A DNA stretch of 64,000 bases, from positions 1-64,000 of the forward strand of contig NC_013532.1 in the NCBI RefSeq assembly GCF_000024505.1, written 5' to 3'. Below, one piece after another: positions 58,501 to 64,000 of the stretch (position 1 is the first letter of the stretch; every line of letters starts with the position of its first letter). This DNA is from Anaplasma centrale str. Israel (lineage in GTDB: Bacteria; Pseudomonadota; Alphaproteobacteria; Rickettsiales; Anaplasmataceae). Under the pieces are notes generated by a model. The model saw only the letters and a list, made by a program, of their open reading frames with translations. It made no database searches and was not told the DNA's origin. Both the position numbers and the translations under genes were made by a program.

Positions 58501-58622
58501 GACATCAGAGCCACACTTTTCCAGTCATAAGTGGGGGTGTGGACCCGAACGGGCAGGTCACCGTGGGAGAATACAGCTTTGGCAGCATCGAAGCTCTGCA
58601 CAAGATGTTTGAGCTTACGTAA
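52530..58622 (+). CDS. Giant modular protein with four tandem repeats, lineage-specific
   Basis: The product has 2,030 residues from the ATG at 52530. Four modules of about 470-530 residues repeat the same plan. Each has a core YxFLKVV...LRFCDxxGK (near residues 71, 598, 1078 and 1547), a helix such as DLEDVYNTQGYLPYFKL about 75-110 residues later, and a HPLYLVVxG-type strand. Between modules are Pro/Thr/Ser/Asp-rich linkers (TPTDTPQTPQP and STSTDSPQTPQP, near residues 445-500). No signal peptide or membrane segment is evident. I know no named family for it. Size, modular repeats and polar linkers fit a secreted or surface adhesin/effector. Confidence 0.75.
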   Translation: MTIIGQRDTDQDIRIIPGRLISSKNGSELYSVAAIDDEHPVLFPTSRYYYLGTHNIIYENHGYALSIPPKYQFLKVVQDAGKHVLRFCDRNGKLLTVKDFNPLEGKDVRDTSRILSALERANTPTVTSMERLAADNSALDNIEYVASQDLKDLVQPDGNQPSFALGRLGEDVSAAHMFPLKPFEPLPAMTPETTVGALNSEYASLMLDHGSGSVTFSYFSPALQYPAYVRIEPAKYQQETISAVKSALLEHPLYLVVEGRAFSISRNTEGAIMVRNDQQARRLLQQANLLPDDGETDEPAFDILGGRYALRITVGDTLLSPEEVQHEFENLPGILSNVAVSVQGAEIPLPARTHGGDLLLFRDFTLEHIAAGKTDGSGVPEFREDLTKLAFEALIKNNFALRIPATDSGELPYINVNGQPIAGRAYPLQALTRSAEYPAGAGDSRTETGSTPTDTPQTPQPDEAAPPRVATENAPGNAGDSKNGTGSTSTDSPQTPQPGVEEHKVSTGGVVGSDPDAAFVGDDPRAYQQNEQKWSVIGTIAPREILFDAQTGMRKHSVVLELHNGDEHALPTRSYRFGQDEQLIARDIWGHKVVIPEEYRYLKVVSHEINGQPQYRLSFCNESGKTPDAQDLARYYQGSNSLPDDLRALLNRGVVPDIIANPQFVTSDVQGISLKDLYDAQGHSPAIALVRHPGVSSVLGHKFTEDAHAIVGKLASSLAYFDFSAHPYYTHLFHYDDNTVEVPPANPGVIPDAAALASQNMLLVLGQEGFFYVSGRDPSAGNARLVDSPGEYLNFLTQAALVLNGKPAEISQPLALKFQVGQAITDSRNDLGGLYPVYALVGEKVYYLEINDGNVLFSRNMLELAYIPKAGSPSLLCADSMLGQEVIRKALHEPISFAEEKTSHNPHFQTHMIVHGNKVVVRNAADALFKVLPQGVDTATHHEDEPISRTPEPAPVDDLQPPHTAGGDANRDGGERSSTGTQHTPPSEVSTNKTGDTSTDDAEHGSEMLSLPFGLGASIEDGKGRRYETFQVVLRVQKDASGAENPALPRSGYISKGGEIIHINKLGGYAFALIPEHRFLKVVKVFENREEKYKLALCDATGRPLTQYDFAEQSATSMTEGAPAAGFSRVFGDYTNFLQDNDALYNTGQIIAVGANGIEVAVDLEDVYNTQGYLPYFKLEASESGRVLVKHNGYDTLSDRPMFLSGEYALFEFDPVSYACTLSLSNKHSASSAGPAIQDIELTLTPADQQYSSEMAWARTQSLERKPLYASVDGTSLKFTATPAARVVEDPWVVEQFMRRISDPNYHDDHSYSVRIVALDKYDAGLQGMGIRIGSQTVEIPITREDGSRIGFPLNAPIKIAHTDSHGKKSTQSVPDLQHDVLSEFLSRQVSLVVGPSGRERIVAPTGTLLASDGTNAQGEFLSSLIAHNMNEIVGRSVNEFVAKVRNVRHAGVGGEHGTDDLSPTQKVPDTKDMHPHDVDEPNGRVVETLRLYLDRDAQQAPFLFGVAARYDDDPRVAPKVSYSFTRQGELIAYMGPSLFKVLDARYVKVVQLQDDEYALRLCDAEGQDLDREYSNVDAPVVIPDSNIDWELDEIYESTEGKPAFTLHMGHAGPSGHAPVVLVPTPENHLSEDYHNTPVAHLSTGFMVFIVGSNQVTLLHRSVVDSARANALVWDLQDDETGAVHNTLLQRASDAHPLYLVVRAGEVAWTLDKDATDLEFTYDPRVMQWLRKTWLGNLDQATLKLTIVDNKEDPDSLRLHVLVLGDTPEALEQPEGEGLYFDKTTYSVRVRDGGTMYGVHTDAVMGLWRTQMLAAVVPEVFSLEVRSNDDKDSTTYHVVRNADEREASYIAQGFSPENWHMGQPSLLQAIQERDALLLEPGPRVGEHGPDAHTPTDDADEEGSAGSGYADTGARGMSAFDAKQWGPNTQRLVFVEESTARDHRGDHTLWINVEYENMVRFHANVNAKYRSGEYTYEEAMELYNSITTEACRHQSHTFPVISGGVDPNGQVTVGEYSFGSIEALHKMFELT
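53850..54041 (+). repeat. 111-bp tandem DNA repeat in the linker of the giant modular gene
   Basis: Two imperfect copies starting at 53850 and 53961 encode GDSRTETGSTPTDTPQTPQP and GDSKNGTGSTSTDSPQTPQP. In-frame, with several silent differences, so the duplication is not very recent. It is a likely site of copy-number change between strains. Confidence 0.75.
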
Positions 58623-58650
58623 CGAGCAGCAAGGTCACAGCGGCCCCGCG

Positions 58651-58723
58651 TGGAGGCAAGCGGGGTCGAACCGCTGACCTTCTGTGTGCAAAACAGATGC
58701 TCTACCAACTGAGCTATGCCCCC
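58651..58723 (-). tRNA. tRNA-Ala (anticodon TGC)
   Basis: Acceptor GGGGGCA/TGCCTCC, D arm GCTCAGTTGGTAGAGC, anticodon loop TTTGCAC, T arm GCGG-TTCGACC-CCGC type, discriminator A. CCA is not encoded. Confidence 0.95.
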
Positions 58724-58792
58724 GAAATCAGCGCTCAGGCTAACATAAGAGCACCTCCAATTCAAGAGAATTCTCCGGAGCATTCACCCCGA

Positions 58793-59248
58793 CTAGACAA
58801 CCTCCTGCACGCGCTCTACTATGCCGCTAAAGTCGTTTACATCGCTAAAGTTCATATACACAGAAGCGAACCTGATATATGAAACTTTGTCCAGCGCAAA
58901 CAGGCTCTCCATTACCATGCCTCCTATGACCCCGCTGGGGACGACGCTCCCCTTGATTGCCTCTAGTTTGTAGAACATGTTGCTGACTACCATATCGATC
59001 TGGTCGCGAGTAACTGGACGCTTCTTCGTGGCCAAAATAATTGACGTTAGCAACTTCTGCCTGTCAAATGCCTCCACACTGCCATCCTTCTTTAGCACCT
59101 TCACTGGTTTGAGCAGAAGCTCTTCCACAGTGGTAAATCTGGAATTACAACTGTCGCAAGACCGACGCCTCCTTACAGACATTTTGCAGTCTGAAGGTCT
59201 AGAGTTTTTCACGCTGGTGTTAACGCTATTACAAAACGGACATCTCAT
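58793..59248 (-). CDS. nrdR: Ribonucleotide-reductase transcriptional repressor NrdR
   Basis: A 151-residue repressor of ribonucleotide reductase genes. It has the N-terminal zinc ribbon (MRCPFCNSVNTSVKNSRPS ... RSCDSCNSRF, four Cys) and the ATP-cone domain (about 50-140: VKVLKKDGSVEAFDRQKLLTSI). Full length. Its targets (NrdR boxes) would be upstream of nrd genes, which are not in the window. Confidence 0.95.
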   Translation of the reverse strand: MRCPFCNSVNTSVKNSRPSDCKMSVRRRRSCDSCNSRFTTVEELLLKPVKVLKKDGSVEAFDRQKLLTSIILATKKRPVTRDQIDMVVSNMFYKLEAIKGSVVPSGVIGGMVMESLFALDKVSYIRFASVYMNFSDVNDFSGIVERVQEVV

Positions 59249-59306
59249 AAAAATTCAACTTTTTCCTAAGAAACCCTTGCCAACCGTCGAAAACCCAAGT
59301 TAGCGA

Positions 59307-59334
59307 TTGTTTTTCATACCACAGACCTTATAAT
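59307..59334 (+). promoter_or_regulatory. Candidate promoter of NDUFA12-mlaD
   Basis: TTGTTT at 59307-59312, a 16-base spacer and a perfect TATAAT at 59329-59334, about 25 bases before the GTG start. Confidence 0.55.
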
Positions 59335-59359
59335 TAGGCAATGCGGAAGGGGTAATTTT

Positions 59360-59671
59360 GTGGCTGGTGGCTTGTTGTTCCCTCTGGGATTTGGCTTTTT
59401 GACCAAGCGGTGCGTGCATGTTGATGGCTTCGGAAACCGTTATTATTCGGCCGTGGTCAGGGGCAGGGAACGCAGGTGGGTTGTCTATGGAGGGAAGGCA
59501 GACCCTTCCACTGTGGCGGCACGGTTCCATTTGTGGCTGCATTATACGAGTGAAGATCTCCCGCCTGCGAAGGGAAATAGGCAGCACATCCCGAACTTGA
59601 CTGGCACTCCAGATGCCTACCATCCACACCATGGGCCACATAGTAAGGGGTCCCGGGGTGCGCGCTCATAG
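59360..59671 (+). CDS. NADH:ubiquinone oxidoreductase NDUFA12 subunit homologue
   Basis: A 103-residue accessory subunit of complex I found in alphaproteobacteria and mitochondria. Family strings are VDGFGNRYYSAV, RERRWVVYGGKADPSTVAAR, FHLWLHYTSEDLPP and LTGTPDAYHPHHGP (HKPNLTGT-like). Start is GTG. mlaD follows about 110 bp downstream on the same strand; the short gap holds a 32-codon frame from 59658 which I do not regard as a gene. Confidence 0.92.
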   Translation: MAGGLLFPLGFGFLTKRCVHVDGFGNRYYSAVVRGRERRWVVYGGKADPSTVAARFHLWLHYTSEDLPPAKGNRQHIPNLTGTPDAYHPHHGPHSKGSRGARS

Positions 59672-59782
59672 CCTAGAACGCATCTGGCACCCAGCCGAGC
59701 GGTTGCTGGCCCGTGTTGACGCGTGGCTGGATGTGCTGCTCAATGTCCTTCCGTGATAGGGTCTCGTAAGTGAGTGGTTGGT

Positions 59783-60238
59783 ATGTCGCGGTATAGTATT
59801 ACGGAAGTTGTTGTCGGCATTCTTGTCTCTGCTGCAGTGGTTATGATGGGAGTATACGTCACCAACAGGTTGTCACACGAAATGCAGTTCTACAAGGGAT
59901 GTTACACGATTCACGCATACTTTGCTGACGTTGACGGGCTCAAGGTAGGCAGCGAGGTAAGGATATCTGGGGTGAATGTCGGGTCGGTGACGGCGCTGCA
60001 TTTGGACCAAAATAATATACCAGTTGTCAAGATGTGCATACAGAAAGGATTGAGCCTCCCGATTGACAGCTCCGCAACGGTTACTTATGCGGATTTGCTC
60101 GGCAAGAAGTATGTTGATGTTATGCCCGGGTCTGACGAGGCAGCTATAGCTGAAGGCGGCCTTCTGCGGCACACAAGCACTGCTGCAACCCTGCGCATGA
60201 TTCTGGAAGGGATAGTGAATTCAGTGCTGAGCAAGTAA
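59783..60238 (+). CDS. mlaD: MlaD-like lipid-transport protein (MCE domain)
   Basis: A 151-residue membrane-anchored protein. One N-terminal helix (about residues 7-28: EVVVGILVSAAVVMMGVYV) is followed by the MCE domain with FADVDGLKVGSEVRISGVNV and ATVTYADLLGKKYVDVMPG. MlaD forms the periplasmic ring of the phospholipid transporter between membranes. ATG 59783 is preferred to GTG 59774. The other mla genes are not adjacent. Confidence 0.93.
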   Translation: MSRYSITEVVVGILVSAAVVMMGVYVTNRLSHEMQFYKGCYTIHAYFADVDGLKVGSEVRISGVNVGSVTALHLDQNNIPVVKMCIQKGLSLPIDSSATVTYADLLGKKYVDVMPGSDEAAIAEGGLLRHTSTAATLRMILEGIVNSVLSK

Positions 60239-60477
60239 GGGTGGTGCTGGCTGTGTTGGCGGCAAAATTCGTGCAGAAGTTGTCAGGACACTGGCACTAC
60301 ACATCTGGTGCACGCCGCTTAACTGGCCAGTCTGGGACTTTTGGCCTCTTACTAATTACAGTTGCTGATTCCTCAAAGATGCAACTTGTCTTAAGACCTT
60401 TTTAACGGTTGTATAGCACTGTCGTGCAGGGGGTGGCGTTTAGCCTCCCGTTGGTTGTCTGTGTCATTGGGTGTGTC

Positions 60478-61656
60478 ATGAAGCCCGTAGTATGTGTGGC
60501 TGCTGTGCTGCTGTGTGCGTTCGGTTATCTAGCTCCAACAAAGTCCCACGGGGCGGATGATCGCGGGGATTTTTACGTAAGCCTCGGGTACGGGCCTACG
60601 ATAGGAACAATAGGCGGATTGAGGCTGGATGCTGCGAAGGAAACGGTGGCGGTACTGCCCTATATCGGGAAGTTGGGTTCTGCTGAGCTCTCCTCCGCCA
60701 ACTACGACTGGGCAGGAGAGTCCATGGAGAGTCCGGTTATAGGGTTCGAGAACAGCAGTCTATTGGGCCTCCAGGGGGGGGTAGGCTGTGTAGTGCGCGG
60801 CACGAGGCTCGAAATGGAGTTCGGGTATGAGCGGTACGATCTTCGGTCGCAAAAGTACGCCCTGCTAAGCGACGGGAGCGCGACTTTTGCCCTAGTCAAG
60901 AGGATATCCGCAAGTGCAACGCGTGATCCTGAGGGTTTTCGCGTTGCGTTACAGAAGGAGTTGTCCAAACCGGTCTTGGAGTCCATCAAGAAGCGCCTGG
61001 AGGACATCAAAGAGCATGACGCGGTGCGGAGCAGCAGAGCGTTTGCTGACAAGGCTATAGGGAAGTTGAGCCAGCTCATAACATCTATAGAGGGGAGTCC
61101 TACCAGCGCTGATGGTGCTGGTGCGCCCGCCGGAGGAGGCGGTGCCGGCGGTGGTGCTGCCCCTACCCAGGATAAGCGCGCTGCAGCTGTGGCAGCGGTT
61201 GTTGAGCTTTCACCGGGCGAGAGGGGAGTCATTGGCCGGGCGATCGCCACAAGCACAGAGGGCATGGAGATTGTGGAAGTGAGCGCCGTGAGGGCGATTT
61301 CAACCGTCATGAGTGTGTGCTACGATTTTCCCCAGGTGGGGTTACTGGTTAACTGGAAAATGTCTCCTTACGCTTGTGCCGGGCTAGGTGCCAGCTTTGT
61401 TGGGCTGACCGACCGGCAATTCCAGCCACAGCTTACCTGCAGGCTTAAGGCTGGTATAAACTACAACATCGCACGCAACCTTACAGCATTCATTGGAGGC
61501 ACCTTTGGCAAGGTTCTGGGCACAGACTATAAAGACACCCCTGCCCATCGTGCGGTTGATGATGCAAGTCCATTAGGTAGGACAAAAGAGAAAGTACTGG
61601 CATCCTTCGGGTTGCAGCACACAGGTGTAGAGGTGGGCATCAGACTCGGATTCTAA
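60478..61656 (+). CDS. Outer membrane protein of the MSP2/P44 superfamily (Surface_Ag_2)
   Basis: A 392-residue outer-membrane beta barrel from the ATG at 60478, with a signal peptide (about 1-25, ending SHG/A before DDRGDFYVSLGYGPTIGTIGG). The barrel strands include EMEFGYERYDL, LLVNWKMSPYACAGLGASF, LTCRLKAGINYNIARNLTAF and the closing VEVGIRLGF with terminal Phe. A Gly/Pro-rich insert (APAGGGGAGGGAAP) sits near residue 220. It is full length and likely expressed, unlike the msp2 fragments. Its 3' end and following bases are copied, broken, at 25261-25352, 36291-36382 and partly 26296-26445. In A. marginale such genes are the Omp/Opag group. Confidence 0.88.
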   Translation: MKPVVCVAAVLLCAFGYLAPTKSHGADDRGDFYVSLGYGPTIGTIGGLRLDAAKETVAVLPYIGKLGSAELSSANYDWAGESMESPVIGFENSSLLGLQGGVGCVVRGTRLEMEFGYERYDLRSQKYALLSDGSATFALVKRISASATRDPEGFRVALQKELSKPVLESIKKRLEDIKEHDAVRSSRAFADKAIGKLSQLITSIEGSPTSADGAGAPAGGGGAGGGAAPTQDKRAAAVAAVVELSPGERGVIGRAIATSTEGMEIVEVSAVRAISTVMSVCYDFPQVGLLVNWKMSPYACAGLGASFVGLTDRQFQPQLTCRLKAGINYNIARNLTAFIGGTFGKVLGTDYKDTPAHRAVDDASPLGRTKEKVLASFGLQHTGVEVGIRLGF

Positions 61657-61678
61657 TCCCACTGTGGCATCTCCACCA

Positions 61679-63940
61679 TCAATGTACCAGAGAGAGTCGG
61701 GGCAGTTGCACTAGTAACACATGTGGTGAGAATAATTGCAATAAGAGCACCAATATGCACACCTGCAGTTCCCGGCACTGCTGCCACACCTCCAATGTAT
61801 TAATATACTGTGTCAGCTTTCTTATTTTCTCAGCAGCAATCAGTTCTTTAACAGCATCACTCTTCTTACCTGAATCAACTTTATTTAAGTAATCAGTCCA
61901 ACCCCTATTCTTTGTAATCTCCATAGCACTAGTCAATGCAGCCTTCATCACTGTAGCTACTCCACGTTTCTCAGCAATCTCTGTAAGTTCTTCTAGTGCT
62001 TTGATCTTGGATAGTTCATCTAGTTTATTCTTGAGATTCTTGAGCTCCTTGGTCTGCCCCTTCTTCTCCAGCTTATGCACCACATCCAACTTCCCTTTGA
62101 TTGCCATCTCCTTCTTCTGGAGCTCTCCCCTAACTGCCTCTAGTTGCTTGGAGTCCCCCAGCTTCTTTACCAGCTTCTCTAGACTCTCTTTCTCCTTCTC
62201 CCACTCCTGCTTTACCTCCTCCAGTGTCTTGCCTTCAGCTCCAAATCCTGCCAGCCATTCCCACTCTGCACCCACATCACTGTTGCGTTTCACCTCATCC
62301 TTCGTAACCTCTGTCTTCAGTTCCCTTATCTTCATCTCCTTGAGTCGCTTCAGCGCAGCCTTCACCTCAGCTAATGTCTGAGATCTCTCCCCAGACGCTA
62401 ACCTTCCTAGTATCCCCAACTTCTCGGCTAGTCCACCATCTGTATTCTCTCCCAGTCTTCTAGCTTCTAACCTCCCTAGACCTCCTACTATACCTACGCT
62501 TAATGCTCTGATCTTCTCAGTCAGTTGCAATCCCCCTTGCACATCTAATTCCCCAGCTTTCTGCCTCTCAGCCAATCTCTTAACTTCCTTAACCTCAGCT
62601 AATTCCCTCAATCTCTCTTCCAATCCCAATTCCTTCAGTTCCCTTATTGCAGCTAGTTCTTCTAGTGTGTCCTTGAGTGCCTCGAGCTTTTCTTTACTGT
62701 ATGGCCCCAACTTCCCCTCAAGCCTTTTCACCAGCTCACCCAGGCTCTTCTCCTCTACTCCTTCCGCTTTTTCTATCGCCGCTCCCAAGTCTCCCAGCGC
62801 CTTTATCCCCTGCGACCCTACCTGTGTCACCACTCCCTCCTTTGCCGTCTTCACCTCTGCTATCTTCTTAGCTTCTAGCAGATCTAGGTCTCCTGGCTCC
62901 TTGATTTTCTCTATATCATCCTTAAGTCTCTCCCCCACTCCCTTTATTGTTTCTAGTTCTTCTAGTTTGCTCTTGAGATCCTTCACCCCCTGCACCAGCT
63001 TCTTTAGCTTTACTGCCACCTTCTCCCACTCCTTCTTTGCTTGCTCCACCTCCTCCTTTGCCTCCTCTATCTTCTTGGTCTCTGCAATCACCTTCTCTGC
63101 TGCCAGCTCCTCTGCACCCTCCAGCTCCCCAAGCTTCTTCTCCAGTTTCTCGACCTTATCCTTCACTTCCTTTATCTTCTCCACCTCCTTAACCAACTCC
63201 CCTATCTTATCCTTCACCTTTGCCTTAAGCTCCTCCACCTTTATCTTCTCCAACGCCTCCTTCACCTTTTCCGGCTCTTTGCTCCATAGCTTCTCTCCCA
63301 CCTCCTTCTTCACCGCAGCCTCCAGTCCCAACTCGTTGAACCCCACCTTCATCACAACTTCCTTCATCTTCTCAGCTGCTAGCTTCTCCAAGTCCCCTTT
63401 TATCTCCTCTATCTCCTTCTCAAACTCCCCCTTCGCCGTCTCCACCTCCCTTATCTTCTCTTTCTCCATCTCCCCTATGCTGTCCTTCACCTTCTGGATC
63501 TCCTCAGCCTGCAGCTTCTCAAGTTCTCCTAACCACTTAAGTTCTCCAAGTTCAGCTAATTTACTTACTTGCTTTTCTAATTCATGTTGTAACTTCACTA
63601 ACTCATCAGCTCTACTTAGTTCTTGAATAACTAGTCCCTCATCAACTCCTACCATCTCTCCCATCAGGAATGTATCACCATCAGCACTAGGTACTGCACT
63701 ACCAAGTACTGCACTACTAAATACAGCCCTTACAGGACTAGCTGTTCCTGCTCCTATACTATCTACTACTTCCTTCCTAAACCTCTTCACATCCCCCATA
63801 GACATCCTACCCAATGCACTGGATAGTAACTGACCCCTCACTGTATCTAATGTTAGATCTCTACCTAGAAGGGGACTAGGTGGTAATGTAGGTGTGTTGG
63901 CAATGCAACACCAAGAAAGTTGGGAGTGCGAGTAGTACAC
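61679..63940 (-). pseudogene. msp3-type pseudogene: long Lys/Glu coiled-coil reading frame
   Basis: An uninterrupted frame of 753 codons that starts in tail-like repeat sequence rather than at a plausible signal peptide. After about 25 codons comes LLGRDLTLDTVRGQLLSSAL, matching the LLGKELAYDTARGQ region shared by MSP2 and MSP3. Then follow about 580 residues of Lys/Glu/Leu heptads (coiled coil) and finally KLTQYINTLEVW, after which the sequence becomes unrelated. This is the layout of an MSP3 donor copy (from my knowledge of A. marginale) with no promoter or N-terminus. It is tail-to-tail with the omp gene, 22 bases apart. Confidence 0.75.
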
Positions 63941-64000
63941 AGAGGTGGTGTGGGAGAGTAGGGACTTGGGTGGTGCCAGAGGGTAGTGACACAGCTGGGA
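63881..64000 (-). repeat. Start of another tail-like repeat row at the window edge
   Basis: The last 120 bases resemble the rows at 25887-26290 and 38,100-38,200 (for example a CCAAGAAAG-TTGGGAGTGCGAGTAG string against CCAAGAAAGCTGGTAGTGCGAGTAAG at 25,910). The repeat complex continues beyond the window. Confidence 0.55.

Noticed and set aside
59658..59756. A 32-codon frame between NDUFA12 and mlaD
   Set aside because: Too short, overlaps the end of NDUFA12 and has no family resemblance, although the frame ends near the mlaD start.
62667..63626. A 319-codon open frame on the plus strand opposite the msp3-type frame
   Set aside because: It is the mirror of Lys/Glu-rich codons (giving Ser/Phe/Leu-rich nonsense), a usual by-product of such composition.

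Overview
The window comes from an obligate intracellular alphaproteobacterium of the genus Anaplasma, most likely the ruminant A. marginale / A. centrale / A. ovis group. Three things point there. It carries fragments of the MSP2 surface antigen with family-typical strings such as GGKKSNEDTASVFLLGKEL. It has a full-length MSP2-superfamily outer membrane protein gene beside a long MSP3-type coiled-coil reading frame. Its housekeeping genes have Rickettsiales character (NDUFA12, NrdR, TrcR/DUF1013, DUF2628, a malic enzyme fused to a phosphotransacetylase domain). The exact species cannot be fixed by eye.

Bases 1-23,000 are mostly single-copy genes in short operons: a two-helix coiled-coil membrane protein, purE with a TlpA-like thioredoxin, rodA, ihfA-merR-tRNA-Pro, two small paralogous lineage-specific proteins, tRNA-Ser, murC, trpS-grpE, ribD, pyrG, secG, a small membrane protein with a Xer recombinase, lolD, maeB, an AsmA-type protein and an MnhD-type antiporter subunit.

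Bases 23,400-38,500 form a plastic region. Two arms of about 1.9 kb (about 23,978-25,856 and 35,787-37,676) are near-perfect inverted copies of each other, mapping as x to 61,643 minus x through their core. Each arm holds a promoterless msp2 fragment, the broken 3' end of an omp gene, and two divergently placed VirB2-pilin-like cassettes, each preceded by the same 18-bp palindrome. Around the arms lie rows of short, degenerate segments that resemble alternative VirB2 C-terminal tails. Between the arms sit proP, rpsP, glmU, a pteridine-reductase-like SDR, pheS-rplT-rpmI, trcR and rho. A third msp2 fragment starts about 90 bp after rho, and a scrambled proP scrap closes the region next to rsmD.

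Bases 38,500-59,300 return to ordinary genes (rsmD, surA-like, tRNA-His, gltX, DUF2628, thiG, thiS, an iron-binding periplasmic protein, a Trm112-like protein, tRNA-Ala, nrdR). They are mixed with three large lineage-specific proteins: an 807-residue basic protein, a 1,326-residue protein with a gluzincin-type zinc-protease signature, and, divergent from the latter, a 2,030-residue protein built of four repeated modules. These three are the best candidates for secreted host-interaction proteins.

Bases 59,300-64,000 contain NDUFA12-mlaD, a full-length Surface_Ag_2 (MSP2-superfamily) gene, and tail-to-tail with it a 2.2-kb MSP3-type coiled-coil pseudogene running to the window end.

Functionally the window combines translation, peptidoglycan precursor and envelope genes (murC, rodA, glmU, lolD, mlaD, surA) with a donor-sequence reservoir for surface-antigen variation. 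The most interesting inference is that this reservoir may also hold recombination donors for the type IV secretion pilin VirB2.
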